A stretch of 64,000 nt of DNA from Sinorhizobium sp. B11 (lineage in GTDB: Bacteria; Pseudomonadota; Alphaproteobacteria; Rhizobiales; Rhizobiaceae). Below are positions 24,684 to 33,986 of this stretch, piece after piece. The position numbers and the translations under genes are program-made. The first letter of the stretch is position 1; every line of letters begins with the position of its first letter. Location of the stretch: assembly GCA_039725955.1 (NCBI GenBank), contig CP091034.1, positions 558,001 to 622,000 of the forward strand. The letters are read 5' to 3'. The notes under the pieces are model-generated. The model saw nothing but the letters and a program-made list of their open reading frames with translations, did not search any database and was not told the DNA's origin.

Positions 24684-27233
24684 TTAGCCTGCCGTTTTGC
24701 GCGGCTGGCCTGCATCCGGCGGAATGATTTCCACGGCTGCATCGTTCGAAGCCGCGACTGCCTTGGCATGGCGGCGGCGCCAGTCGCCGAGGAAGAGCAG
24801 GATCGGCGCTGCGATGAAGATCGACGATGCAGCGGCAACGAGAATGCCGAAGGCCATTGGGATCGCGAAGCTTTCCACGGCACTGCCGCCCCAGATTGCC
24901 ATCGGCAGCAGCGAGAGGAAGGCCGTCGCATTGGTATAGAGGCTTCGGGCCAGCGTCTCGTTGATCGACTTGTCGATGATTTCGCGCAGCGGCATCGACT
25001 TGTAGAGGCGCATGTTTTCACGCATGCGGTCGTAGACGACGACCTTGTCGTTCACCGAATAGCCGACCAGCGTCAGGATGGCTGCGATGGCCGTCAGGTT
25101 GAAGTCCAGTCCCGTCAACGCGAAGAAGCCGATCGCCTTGGTCACGTCGAGCACCAGAGTGACGATGGCGCCGACCGCGAACGGCCATTCGAAGCGGAAC
25201 CAGATGTAGAACAGCATCGCAAGGCTTGCGACGACGACCGACAGGATACCGGCCCAGGCAAGCTCGCCGGAAACCTTCGGACCGATGACGTCGGTACCGG
25301 TCACGGTCGCCGACGGGTCGATCTTGACGATCTCGGCCTTCAGTTTGGTCACCGCGGCCGTCTGTGCTTCCTCACCACCGTCCTGGCGCTGCGCGCGCAC
25401 CAGCATGGTCTTGTTGTCTCCGAAGGACTGCAACGCGACTTCGCCGAGGCCAAGGCCGTTCAGACCTTCGCGGAAGCGGCCGAGATCGGCAGCGTCCTGC
25501 GTCTTCACCGACATCTGGATACCGCCACGGAAGTCGACGCCGTAGTTGAGGCCCGGATAGATGAACAGGGCAATCGAAGCGATCGACAGCAGCGCGGAGA
25601 CGGTCACGCCGAAGAAGCGTGCTTTCATGAACTGGATATGCTTGTCGTAGGGGCTGAAGGGGATCAGCGGCCTGATGTTCAGGACCTTCAACTTCCGACG
25701 ACGGGCGATCTCGATCATCGTGACACGCACGAAGGCGACCGAGGTGAACATCGAGATGATCAGGCCGAGCGCCATGGTCACGGCAAAGCCGCGAACCGGG
25801 CCGGAGCCGAACCAGAACAGGATGGCGGCAGCGATGAGCGCCGTCATGTTGCCGTCGATAATGGTCGAGTAGGCACGGCGGAAGCCGGTGTCGATAGCCG
25901 CAAAGGCACTCTTGCCCTTGCGCGTTTCTTCACGGATGCGTTCGTTGATCAGGACGTTCGCGTCGACCGCAAGGCCGATGCCGAGCACGACGCCGGCGAT
26001 GCCGGGCAGGGTGAGCGTCGCCCCGACAAGCGTCAGTGCCGAGAAGGTCAGGATCGTGTGGATCAGAAGCGCGATATTGGCGAGAATGCCCCAGGTGCCG
26101 TAGAGCACGAAGATGAAGGCGGCGACGAGCACGAAGCCGACGACGCCGGCATAAAGGCCCATCTTGATCGCGTCCGCGCCGAGGTCGGCGCCGACGGTGC
26201 GTTCTTCGATGACGGTCAGCTTGGCGGGCAGGGCGCCGGCGCGCAGCATGGCCGCGAGCGTATTGGCGCTCTCAGTCGTGAAGTTGCCGGAGATCTGCCC
26301 CGAACCGCCGGTGATCGGCTCGCGGATGACAGGCGCGCTCAGCACCTTGTCGTCAAGCACGATGGCGAAGGGATTGCCGACATTCTGACGGGTAATATCC
26401 GCAAAGCGGGTAGCACCGGCGCTGTCGAAGCGGAAGGTAACGACCGGCTGCTGGTTCTGGTCGAAGCTGACGCGGGCATCCGAGAGGCGGTCGCCGGAAA
26501 TTTCGACGCGGTCGAGAACCGGATAGGAGTTGCCTTCGTCGTCCTTCATGATCGTCACGCCGGGGCCGGCCTGGCCGTTCGGGGCGAGCATATGGAAGGA
26601 CATCTTGGCGGTGGAGCCAAGAAGTTCGCGAAGGCGGGACGGATCCTGTGCGCCCGGAAGCTGGACGAGAATACGGTTGGAGCCGATGCGCTGGATCGTC
26701 GGCTCGGCAACGCCGACCTGGTCGACGCGCTGGCGAATGACTTCAAGGCTCTGTGCGACGGCATTGTCGACATTGGTTGCAATACCGGCCGGCGAGAAGC
26801 CAATGGTGATATTGCCGCCATCGGCCGTGACCGCAAGGTCGGACTGGCCGGCGCTGATGCCGCTGGAGATCACATTGCCAAGGGTGCGAAGTTGCGTGAC
26901 GGCAGCATCGCTCTGCTGGGGATCGGCGAGCGAAACAACGATATTGTTATTGTTGCGGACGATCGACTTCGGCTGAATGTTCTTTTCGCGCAGCACGCGG
27001 CGCGCGTCCTGCAGCAGCGAGTTCAGGCGCTCCTTGGTGAGATCGGCCTCATCGACTTCGAGCACGAGGTGCGAACCGCCGCGAAGGTCGAGACCGAGGG
27101 AGACCTGGCTATGCGGCAGCCAGGCAGGAATGCGCTGGAGCACGCTTGGCGGCAGCGCGTTTGGAAGGGCGATCAACAGGCCGAGCACGATGATCACCGT
27201 ATAGGTGAACACCAGCCATGGTGAATTGCGCAT
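24684..27233 (-). CDS. secDF: SecD-SecF fused protein translocase subunit
   Basis: 849 residues, a natural SecD-SecF fusion. The SecD half has an N-terminal membrane segment (VFTYTVIIVLGLLIALPNALPP), a large periplasmic part with the D1 motif LGLDLRGGSHLVLEVD, then five membrane segments including the GIAGVVLGIGLAVDANVLINERIREE motif. The SecF half begins near residue 535 with GLNYGVDFRGGIQM (D1-like) and ends with YSVNDKVVVYDRMRENMR and IWGGSAVESFAIPMAFG. It uses the proton gradient to assist late steps of Sec export. The Arg/Asp channel residues look intact. Start ATG at 27233. Confidence 0.97.
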   Translation of the reverse strand: MRNSPWLVFTYTVIIVLGLLIALPNALPPSVLQRIPAWLPHSQVSLGLDLRGGSHLVLEVDEADLTKERLNSLLQDARRVLREKNIQPKSIVRNNNNIVVSLADPQQSDAAVTQLRTLGNVISSGISAGQSDLAVTADGGNITIGFSPAGIATNVDNAVAQSLEVIRQRVDQVGVAEPTIQRIGSNRILVQLPGAQDPSRLRELLGSTAKMSFHMLAPNGQAGPGVTIMKDDEGNSYPVLDRVEISGDRLSDARVSFDQNQQPVVTFRFDSAGATRFADITRQNVGNPFAIVLDDKVLSAPVIREPITGGSGQISGNFTTESANTLAAMLRAGALPAKLTVIEERTVGADLGADAIKMGLYAGVVGFVLVAAFIFVLYGTWGILANIALLIHTILTFSALTLVGATLTLPGIAGVVLGIGLAVDANVLINERIREETRKGKSAFAAIDTGFRRAYSTIIDGNMTALIAAAILFWFGSGPVRGFAVTMALGLIISMFTSVAFVRVTMIEIARRRKLKVLNIRPLIPFSPYDKHIQFMKARFFGVTVSALLSIASIALFIYPGLNYGVDFRGGIQMSVKTQDAADLGRFREGLNGLGLGEVALQSFGDNKTMLVRAQRQDGGEEAQTAAVTKLKAEIVKIDPSATVTGTDVIGPKVSGELAWAGILSVVVASLAMLFYIWFRFEWPFAVGAIVTLVLDVTKAIGFFALTGLDFNLTAIAAILTLVGYSVNDKVVVYDRMRENMRLYKSMPLREIIDKSINETLARSLYTNATAFLSLLPMAIWGGSAVESFAIPMAFGILVAAASSIFIAAPILLFLGDWRRRHAKAVAASNDAAVEIIPPDAGQPRKTAG

Positions 27234-27327
27234 GTTTTAAGTCCTTGGATAATGCTTTGGCCCGCGCGACCGCGCTGCGGCATGTCTACATGTCTATTTG
27301 ATCAGAAGCACCCGAAGGCGACGTGAT

Positions 27328-27747
27328 TCAGGCAGCCTGCGGCGGTGCGCGGGGCTGGTGAGCCCGGGCTGTGGCAGGCCGCAGCGGGGCTTCGAACTCA
27401 GGTGCCGGGGCGGCCTGGCGCCAGTCGGCAATATGCAGTGCGGGCGCAGCGTTCAGCGATGCCGGGCCGGCATCGTGGACCTGCTGTTTCGGTGCCATCT
27501 TGCGGTCGCTGATCAGCAAGCCGCGAATGGCGTCGCGCGCAGTCACCTGCGTCTGCTGCGAATCCCGGCTGGAAGACGACAGGCTGTTCGGCGCCGACGA
27601 CGGGCTGATGACGATATTGCCGCCGAAGAGCAGGCCGAGATAGGCGAGAAACGCGACGACAACGGAAGCGGCAATACGACTTGCCAGACGGCGCTGACCC
27701 AGCTCCGTCTCCTCTGTCTCAGCGATTTCACTCCCAAATCGGCTCAA
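27328..27747 (-). CDS. Hypothetical single-pass membrane protein
   Basis: 139 residues with one convincing hydrophobic segment near the N-terminus (about residues 24-46, RIAASVVVAFLAYLGLLFGGNIV) followed by a Ser/Ala/Pro-rich, probably periplasmic tail without predicted structure. The only start in frame is a TTG at 27747, 15 bp past the stop of the antiporter gene in the same direction, so expression would depend on that transcript. No family recognised. Confidence is limited by the start codon and low-complexity tail. Confidence 0.45.
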   Translation of the reverse strand: MSRFGSEIAETEETELGQRRLASRIAASVVVAFLAYLGLLFGGNIVISPSSAPNSLSSSSRDSQQTQVTARDAIRGLLISDRKMAPKQQVHDAGPASLNAAPALHIADWRQAAPAPEFEAPLRPATARAHQPRAPPQAA

Positions 27748-27762
27748 AGGCGCGCCAATCTC

Positions 27763-29580
27763 TCATTCTTTTTCCGGCGGAGGCTCCACCGACGGCACGA
27801 TTGTACCAGCCGAAGGTCCGTCTTCATAGGGTGCACTGTCATGATGCACTTGAGCGAGCCGGTCAACCATGCCAAGCGCAATTTCCCGCTCACCCATGAT
27901 CACGGTATCGGCGCCGTATTGCCGCAGTTCGTCTACCTCGGCGTCGGAATGAGCGCGCGCGACGATCAGGATCGATGGATTGATGGTGCGGCCCTGCTCG
28001 GCAATGCTGCAGGCTTCGAAGGCATTCGGAATGGCGATGACGAGGCTGCGGGCGCCGGCGATATTGGCGAGGCCGAGTGTTTCGCGGCTGACGGCATTTC
28101 CGGAGAGCACTTCGATTCCCTGCGCAAGCAGCTCTGCAATGCGCTTGTCGGAATCCTCGATGACAAGGAAAGGAGTGCCTGCGGACTTGAGGTTCTGGCC
28201 GACAATGCTGCCGACGCGGCCATAGCCGACGAGGATTGCGTGGCCGCTCAGTGCCGTCGGGTGAACGTCGTCCGCGTCAACGTGTTCTTCCACATGTGCT
28301 GTGACGGTATCCGTTGCCGGAACTGGAGCTTCCGCCGGCTCCTCGCGCTTGGCTTCGAGGAGCGGCCGCATGCGGTCACAGACGAAGAAGAGCAGGGGGT
28401 TGAGAATGATCGAGATGATCGCGCCGGCAAGGATCAGGTCTCGGCCTTCCTCCGGCAGCAGGCCGAGATCGACGCCGAGGGCGGCGAGGATGAAGGAAAA
28501 TTCGCCGATCTGCCCGAGGCTCGCGGAGATCGTCAGCGCCGTGCCGACCGGCTTCCTGAAAAGCAGGACGATCAGGAACGCCGCCACGGACTTGCCGATG
28601 ACGATGATGAAGACGGTCGCAAGTACCGGCAGCGGCCGTTCGATCAGGATGTTCGGATCGAACAGCATGCCGACGGAAACAAAGAAGAGCACTGCAAAGG
28701 CATCGCGAAGCGGCAGGCTTTCCTGGGCGGCGCGATGGCTGAGTTCGCTTTCGGCGAGAACCATGCCGGCAAAGAAGGCGCCGAGTGCCAGCGACACGCC
28801 GAAAAGCTTGGATGCGCCAAAGGCGACGCCGAGTGCGATGGCCAGCACGCCGAGGCGGAAAAGCTCGCGCGAGCCGGTATGGGCGATGCGATGCATCGTC
28901 CAGGGAATGAGCTTGCGGCCGAAGACCAGCATGAGCGCGACGAACAGCGCGACCTTGACCAGCGTCATGGCGATGATGCCGCCGACGCCGAGATCGAGGC
29001 CGAGAAGCCGGTTGAGGCCCGCCGAAAGAGGTTCGACCGGGCCATGACCATCGCCGGTGATACTGGCCGCCGCCGGGATCAGCACCAGAGCCAGCACCAT
29101 GGCTAGGTCTTCGACGATCAGCCAACCGACGGCGATACGCCCGCGTTCCGTTTCGACAAGACGCCGCTCCTGCAGGGCTTTCAGCAGCACCACCGTCGAG
29201 GCGACGGACAGCGCAAGGCCGAAGACGAGGCTGCCCCCCGTCGGCCACCCGAGAAAGGCGCCGAGACCCCAGCCGAGCAGCGTGGCAAAGCCGATCTGTA
29301 CGACAGCACCCGGCACCGCGATGCCTCGCACGGAGAGCAGGTCCTTAAGGGAAAAGTGCAGGCCGACGCCGAACATCAGCAGGATGACGCCGATTTCCGC
29401 AAGCTCCGGCGCAAGGCTTTGATCGGCAACGAAACCCGGCGTATGGGGGCCGACGAGAACGCCCGCGACAAGATATCCCACAAGTGGAGGAAGGCGCAGG
29501 CGATTGGCGATCGCGCCTAGAATAAATGCCAGCACGAGGCCGCCGACGATTGTCGAAATCAAAGGCGTATCGTGAGGCAT
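27763..29580 (-). CDS. ybaL: CPA2-family cation:proton antiporter (YbaL/KefB-like)
   Basis: 605 residues. About 12 membrane segments (1-390) with the Na/H-exchanger pattern (LPPLVGYLVAGVLVGPHTPGFV, GLALSVASTVVLLKALQERR, GWLIVEDLAMVLALVLIP), then a TrkA-N nucleotide-binding domain (about 445-560; HAILVGYGRVGSIVGQNL, an NAD-binding glycine motif). Such proteins exchange potassium or other cations for protons in the inner membrane. The cytosolic domain should regulate transport by nucleotide binding. YbaL is a closer match than the glutathione-gated KefC/KefB, though this was judged by eye. Confidence 0.9.
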   Translation of the reverse strand: MPHDTPLISTIVGGLVLAFILGAIANRLRLPPLVGYLVAGVLVGPHTPGFVADQSLAPELAEIGVILLMFGVGLHFSLKDLLSVRGIAVPGAVVQIGFATLLGWGLGAFLGWPTGGSLVFGLALSVASTVVLLKALQERRLVETERGRIAVGWLIVEDLAMVLALVLIPAAASITGDGHGPVEPLSAGLNRLLGLDLGVGGIIAMTLVKVALFVALMLVFGRKLIPWTMHRIAHTGSRELFRLGVLAIALGVAFGASKLFGVSLALGAFFAGMVLAESELSHRAAQESLPLRDAFAVLFFVSVGMLFDPNILIERPLPVLATVFIIVIGKSVAAFLIVLLFRKPVGTALTISASLGQIGEFSFILAALGVDLGLLPEEGRDLILAGAIISIILNPLLFFVCDRMRPLLEAKREEPAEAPVPATDTVTAHVEEHVDADDVHPTALSGHAILVGYGRVGSIVGQNLKSAGTPFLVIEDSDKRIAELLAQGIEVLSGNAVSRETLGLANIAGARSLVIAIPNAFEACSIAEQGRTINPSILIVARAHSDAEVDELRQYGADTVIMGEREIALGMVDRLAQVHHDSAPYEDGPSAGTIVPSVEPPPEKE

Positions 29581-29659
29581 CGCTCTCTCCCGGTCTGGAA
29601 ATCCTGTTCAAAACATGACATATATGATTTATATCGACCAATATGGGCGGCTTGGAATT

Positions 29660-29920
29660 ATGGGTCAAGGTGCAAAAGAAACAATTCTGACGCCCGCTTT
29701 GTGCCGAGCGGCTCGTGGGCTGCTTGATTGGACGCAGACGGATCTTGCTGACAAGGCAGCCGTCTCCCGCAGCACGATCCGCGACTATGAAGGCCGTCAT
29801 CACGAAATCCATCGCGCGACGGAGGCACAGTTGCGCCTTGCCTTCGAGGAGGGCGGCGTAAAATTTATTGAAATAGAAGGCTGCGGAACCGGTCTCTGCC
29901 TGCCCGGCTCCGTGAACTGA
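29660..29920 (+). CDS. XRE-family HTH regulator
   Basis: 86 residues, essentially one helix-turn-helix domain: LTPALCRAARGLLDWTQTDLADKAAVSRSTIRDYEGRHHEIHRATEAQLRLAFEEGGVKFIE, the pattern of small XRE/Cro regulators common in rhizobia. ATG at 29660 puts the HTH close to the N-terminus; the frame opens 15 codons earlier at 29615. It is divergent from the antiporter gene and convergent with the glycosyltransferase gene. No toxin partner is adjacent, so an antitoxin role is not supported. Confidence 0.85.
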   Translation: MGQGAKETILTPALCRAARGLLDWTQTDLADKAAVSRSTIRDYEGRHHEIHRATEAQLRLAFEEGGVKFIEIEGCGTGLCLPGSVN

Positions 29921-29926
29921 ACTTCC

Positions 29927-31351
29927 TCAGGGCCGCATCAGGCAGGCCGCGCCGACCTTGTAGACATAGATCGTATCGCCTTTGTAGTTACCTTTTTCCG
30001 GCTGCCAGCTTTTCAGCATTTCCGGCGTTTCGTGTGCGCAGGTCAGCGGCTTGGAAGTCAGGAATAGGACTTGCCCGCTGGTATCGGCCGGCAGGGCGAA
30101 TTCCTGCTCATAATAGCTGTCCGGCAGATCGGCCGGCGGACGGGCATAGATTTTGTAGGACGTATCCCGCAGAGTGTGGAAGAGGTCGGCGACCATGTCC
30201 CTGTTGTCGGTAACGATGATGCCGGCGCCGGCCTGCGCGGCAAGATCGGCAGCTTCACGGCTGACTTCGGACCGGCCGAGATAGCGTTCCATGACTTCCT
30301 TGCCGTTGGGCAGCACCAGTTGATGCGAGAAGATCGTTGCGAAAGGGAAGAGCAGGCAGGCAATGCCATTGATGGTGAGCGATGTTCTGAGCCCCTTCGG
30401 CCACAGGCGATAAAGCACCCAGACGGCAAGCACGATGCCTGCCACATAGGCCGTTACGGCCCAGTTGGCATAGGCTTTGGCAATTGTCGCCTGCAAGGTA
30501 ATGAGCAGCACGACCGGGATCGACAGCCAGACGAGTATCTTCTCGCGCGGCTCGCTGCGGCCGCGGATCATGTTCCAGACGGCCCAGAGCATGGCAAAGA
30601 AGACGATCGGGCCGACGACGCCAAACTGCGCAGAGAAGAATTCCAGCCCGCCGCGGATATTGATGCCGAGATCGCTCCAGTGGGCGATATCCTGCGTGTG
30701 GCGCACCGTCGTATTGTTGTTCTGGAGGTTCCACCAGAGGTTCGGGACGGCGACGACTGCCGATGTAACGACCCCGATGATGAAATCGCGCACCGAGATG
30801 CGCGCCGCCGGAATGAGCAGCATCGCGATCGCGCCGCCCGGCACAAGGAAGAGCACGGCATATTTCGTCAGGAACGCCAGCCCGACGCCGACACCCATCA
30901 GGAGAGCCAGCCCGACAGAGCGACGCCGCATCAACTCGAAATAGGCAATGAGCGCAATGCCTATGAAGAAGAGCAGGATGACGTCGGTGGAAAAGAAGAC
31001 AGAGGAAAGCGCAACCGCCGGCAGCGTGATATAGGTCGCGCCGACCCAGCCTTCGATCTCCGGCCCGATGAAGCGCTTCGCCATTTTCATCAGCACCAGC
31101 GCGGTTGCCATGTGGAAGAGAGGGCCGGGAAACCGCAGCCAGTAAATGTCGCTGGAGCCGGCAAGCTCGGTAAAGATCCTGAGCACCCAGGCAATCATGG
31201 GCGGTTTTGAATAATAGCCGAAATCGAGATTCTGAGACCAGAACCAGTATTGCGCCTCATCGACGAACAGATCCGTTGTATCAAAATGAAGCGTCACGAG
31301 GCGGAAAATCGTGAACGCCAGAATGATGAAGAGGCCGGTCCGAGCTGACAT
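29927..31351 (-). CDS. ArnT-like glycosyltransferase family 39 protein
   Basis: 474 residues with about eleven membrane segments and the first-loop acidic motif FVDEAQYWFWSQNLDFGYYSKPPMIAWV that marks PMT_2/ArnT-type GT-C glycosyltransferases, which move a sugar from a polyprenyl-phosphate carrier onto lipid or protein at the periplasmic face. A C-terminal soluble domain (about 370-474) follows. ATG at 31351 has GGAAG upstream; the longer frame to 31414 is less likely. Could decorate lipid A or other envelope glycans, but no carrier-synthesis gene adjoins. Confidence 0.88.
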   Translation of the reverse strand: MSARTGLFIILAFTIFRLVTLHFDTTDLFVDEAQYWFWSQNLDFGYYSKPPMIAWVLRIFTELAGSSDIYWLRFPGPLFHMATALVLMKMAKRFIGPEIEGWVGATYITLPAVALSSVFFSTDVILLFFIGIALIAYFELMRRRSVGLALLMGVGVGLAFLTKYAVLFLVPGGAIAMLLIPAARISVRDFIIGVVTSAVVAVPNLWWNLQNNNTTVRHTQDIAHWSDLGINIRGGLEFFSAQFGVVGPIVFFAMLWAVWNMIRGRSEPREKILVWLSIPVVLLITLQATIAKAYANWAVTAYVAGIVLAVWVLYRLWPKGLRTSLTINGIACLLFPFATIFSHQLVLPNGKEVMERYLGRSEVSREAADLAAQAGAGIIVTDNRDMVADLFHTLRDTSYKIYARPPADLPDSYYEQEFALPADTSGQVLFLTSKPLTCAHETPEMLKSWQPEKGNYKGDTIYVYKVGAACLMRP

Positions 31352-31447
31352 TAATTGGTTACTTCCGCTGACACAGGAGCGCGTGTCGATACACCAACGG
31401 TATCGGGCTGCCAACGGGAAAGGTAAGGAGCGTCGGAGGGCGGCGTC

Positions 31448-31561
31448 TTAGAAGACGCGAAGAGTGCGGCTGTCGCGGTGTGCCGCGATCACATCGAGGA
31501 GGGTGATGGCCGCGGCGATCGCAATCGCGATCAGGCAGGAACCCATTCCGAGAACTATCAT
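31448..31561 (-). CDS. Small membrane peptide (37 residues)
   Basis: A short leftward frame encoding MIVLGMGSCLIAIAIAAAI, then TLLDVIAAHRDSRTLRVF: one hydrophobic helix of about 20 residues and a basic tail. The ATG at 31561 is preceded by a strong AAGGAAAGAG site at 7-10 bp. No family recognised. The strong ribosome site plus a clean membrane helix and charged C-terminus make a real gene likely. It lies 96 bp upstream of the glycosyltransferase start and could be in the same transcript. Confidence 0.6.
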   Translation of the reverse strand: MIVLGMGSCLIAIAIAAAITLLDVIAAHRDSRTLRVF

Positions 31562-31575
31562 TTCTCTTTCCTTGT

Positions 31576-31588
31576 TGACATCATGTCA
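31576..31588. promoter_or_regulatory. Palindrome TGACAT-C-ATGTCA
   Basis: A perfect 6+1+6 inverted repeat, the size of an operator half-site pair, 15 bp upstream of the small leftward gene's start. The spacing is one base too wide for an FNR/FixK box. The binding factor is unknown. Confidence 0.4.
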
Positions 31589-31602
31589 GGCTCTTCAAAT
31601 CG

Positions 31603-31619
31603 GCTCTATAACATAGAGC
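31603..31619. promoter_or_regulatory. Palindrome GCTCTAT-AAC-ATAGAGC
   Basis: A perfect 7-bp inverted repeat with a 3-base centre, 15 bp from the neighbouring palindrome. Could be an operator or a small hairpin. No consensus recognised. Confidence 0.4.
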
Positions 31620-31997
31620 TTGCGTGTGCCTTGTAGCAGCGATGCAACTCTGTGCCAGTATTTACTAGGTCAAGTCTGGCGAATTGTTTCAAAAGCTATC
31701 GACGCGAAGGGCTTATTAACCTTCAAGCAAGGAATTAACCATAAACATTGGGTTACACGTCGGAATGGGAAGATGCACTCGTTCCCACCAGGCATGACGC
31801 CGCCCCGCCGTACCGGGTCGATCCGGTATCCATCTCTTCAGGCAGCTCCGAAACAGAATTGCTGATCAGGAGGCTTCAGTCCGTCGGTCGTTACCGATGG
31901 CGAAGACGGTCTCCGTGCGTAGCGTTCTTCGGAAACGTCAAAAGTTTTTGGCCGGGTTAGCCCGGAAAGTGGTTGGGGACAGGCGTTGGGGCAGGAT

Positions 31998-33626
31998 ATG
32001 CCATCAGATCAGGCTCGGGGAGCACAGGCAGGCAGCCTGCGTGATCGCCTGCGCTTTGCAGGTCTCGACACCGACCAGTGCGAGATGGTCCGCCGTAATC
32101 GGCCTGCCCTTGAAGCTCATCTGAAGGCCGGCCTGCGCGATCTCTTCCATCGTTTCCAGTCTTTCCCGGATGCCGCGCGCAATTTCGAAAGCGAGCGTCA
32201 GATCGAGCGCCTTCACGACCTGCAATCCTCACACTGGGATGTGTTGACGGATGCACGTTTCGACAGCCTCTACGCGGAACGCGTCAAGGTTCTCTCCGAT
32301 ACCGAAAGCAAGATCGGCCTGGATCCCCGCTGGCACGTGGCAGGCCACGGCGTCATGCTGGAGCATGTGATTTCCGGTCTCGCCGATGAACTGGCCGGCC
32401 GCCCTGTCCTGCCATCGGCCAAGCGTCGTGCTCGCGAGATCACCGACCTGATGACATCGATCATCCGCATCGTGATGGTCGATGTCGAAATCGCCGTCTC
32501 ACTGCGTTTCAATGCGCTGCGCGCCACGCAGCAGCGCGCACTCGCCGATCAGCGTGCCGAAGGTGAGGCGGAAATCGCCCGTATCTTCAGTGACGTCATA
32601 GAAAGCCTGTCAGCCCGGGACCTGACGCAGCGCGCACCGGTCGATGGCGCTCACGCCGACATTGCTGCCGCGCTGAACGCGGCCCTCGACAACCTCCAGG
32701 CGGAATTTGCCGCGATTGCCGAGCGCAATGCGAAGGCGGAAGCCGCAACACAATCGCTTGCCGGCGCATCCCGCAGCTTTGCCGGCAATGCCTCCGGTCA
32801 GGCCGGACGCCTGCAGCTTTCCGCTGCCGCCCTTGCCGGCATTGCCGAGCGGGTCCGCGAGGGTGCAGCGGGCAGCCGGGCTGCTGAAAAGGCGGCCGCA
32901 GCCACGCGTGCCGCCGTCGAGGAAAGCGGCGAGGTCGTCGGCCGCGCAATCAACGCCATGGCTGATATCGAACAGTCTGCGGAGAAGATCGGCCAGATTA
33001 TCGGCGCGATCGACGAGATCGCCTTCCAGACGAACCTGCTTGCCCTGAATGCTGGCATCGAAGCCGCACGCGCCGGCGAATCTGGCCGCGGCTTTGCCGT
33101 CGTGGCGCAGGAAGTGCGGGCACTTGCCCAGCGCTCGGCGGAAGCGGCCCGTGAAATCAAGACGCTGGTGACCACCACCAAGACGCAGGTCGATGCCGGC
33201 GTGCAGATGGTCGGACGCACGCAGGATTCGATTGCCAGCATCGTCCGCCAGGTGACTGACATCAACGCCGCGATCGCCAATATCGCCAGCGAGACCGGTG
33301 AACATGCCGCCGGCCTCGAAGCCGCGACTGCCGATGTAAAGGGTCTCGGCGGCGAAGTGGCAGACAATGCAAGCTTCGCCGAGCGTTCTGCCGAAGGCGC
33401 CGATCACCTCTACACGGTCATTCTCGAGCTTGGCCAGACGATCCGTGAATTCCGCATTGCCCGTGAAAACACTTATGCAACGCGGCTGCAGCCGGCACGT
33501 GCCGCCCAGCCCCGGCAGGTTGCGATCGCGGCGCGTCCGGAAGCGGTCGAAGACGAATACGAAAACGACGATTTTACCATGCCGTTGCCTGTCGCGAGAG
33601 CGGGAGGTGGGCGGAATGTTTACTAA
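31998..33626 (+). CDS. icpA: Cytoplasmic globin-coupled chemoreceptor
   Basis: 542 residues, no membrane segment. Residues about 10-165 resemble a globin-coupled sensor domain with the expected proximal His79 in [22 protein letters not shown] and the [12 protein letters not shown] segment. A linker leads to the chemoreceptor signalling domain with the conserved tip [36 protein letters not shown]. There is no C-terminal NWETF-like tether for CheR/CheB. First gene of the che operon, as IcpA is in Sinorhizobium meliloti. ATG at 31998 has AGGA just upstream; a TTG at 31986 opens the frame. Heme binding is an inference from the His. Confidence 0.92.
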   Translation: MPSDQARGAQAGSLRDRLRFAGLDTDQCEMVRRNRPALEAHLKAGLRDLFHRFQSFPDAARNFESERQIERLHDLQSSHWDVLTDARFDSLYAERVKVLSDTESKIGLDPRWHVAGHGVMLEHVISGLADELAGRPVLPSAKRRAREITDLMTSIIRIVMVDVEIAVSLRFNALRATQQRALADQRAEGEAEIARIFSDVIESLSARDLTQRAPVDGAHADIAAALNAALDNLQAEFAAIAERNAKAEAATQSLAGASRSFAGNASGQAGRLQLSAAALAGIAERVREGAAGSRAAEKAAAATRAAVEESGEVVGRAINAMADIEQSAEKIGQIIGAIDEIAFQTNLLALNAGIEAARAGESGRGFAVVAQEVRALAQRSAEAAREIKTLVTTTKTQVDAGVQMVGRTQDSIASIVRQVTDINAAIANIASETGEHAAGLEAATADVKGLGGEVADNASFAERSAEGADHLYTVILELGQTIREFRIARENTYATRLQPARAAQPRQVAIAARPEAVEDEYENDDFTMPLPVARAGGGRNVY

Positions 33627-33689
33627 CCTATCGGATTATGACGCCGGCTCGCTTTCGCGGGTTGGGGACAAGGGGACAAGGAAAAGCTG

Positions 33690-33986
33690 ATGGCAGCAAA
33701 GAAGAGTGCCAAGACGCTGGAGTTGCCAGCGGTTCTTGATCTCAATGAGGCGTCCGCATTGCGCGACAAGCTTCTCTCCATGCGCGGAAACCCTCTGGCG
33801 ATCGATGCTTCGGCAGTCGAACGCATCGGCGCTCTTTGCGCCCAGGTTCTGATGGCCGCCGAGAAGACCTGGGACCAGGACAAGCAGTCGATCACCTTCT
33901 CGAAGGTGTCCGACGCATTCACGAAAACCATGCAGTTGGTTGGCGTCGACATCGACCATCTGCTTGCCAAGGAGATCCGGCAATGA
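33690..33986 (+). CDS. cheS: Chemotaxis STAS-domain protein CheS
   Basis: 98 residues forming a STAS domain: LELPAVLDLNEASALRDKLL, then LAIDASAVERIGALCAQVLMAAEKTW, the usual strand-helix-strand core with a Ser-Ala-x-x-x-Arg at the position phosphorylated in anti-sigma antagonists. In S. meliloti the equivalent small protein CheS works with CheA to speed CheY1 dephosphorylation (phosphate sink). Second gene of the operon, 63 bp after icpA; its stop overlaps the cheY1 start. Confidence 0.9.
   Translation: MAAKKSAKTLELPAVLDLNEASALRDKLLSMRGNPLAIDASAVERIGALCAQVLMAAEKTWDQDKQSITFSKVSDAFTKTMQLVGVDIDHLLAKEIRQ

Larger units (their letters stand above)
31562..31997. other. Intergenic control region before the che operon
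   Basis: About 435 bp between the small leftward gene and icpA with no supported gene. It holds two perfect palindromes (31576-31588 and 31603-31619) and two TTAACC sequences at 31716-31721 and 31735-31740, the second within TTAACCAT as seen upstream of the flagellins. The che promoter must lie here, but I cannot place it. Confidence 0.55.

Noticed and set aside
24768-27224. Long open frame of 818 codons on the plus strand opposite secDF
   Set aside because: Mirror frame of secDF with composition typical of shadows (Asp/Arg/Gly/His-rich), no domain, while secDF is well supported.
31576-31588. FNR/FixK box upstream of the che operon
   Set aside because: The palindrome TGACAT-C-ATGTCA with flanking T gives TTGAC-N5-GTCAG; the FNR/FixK box needs N4 and a matching outer base, so I list it only as an unassigned palindrome.
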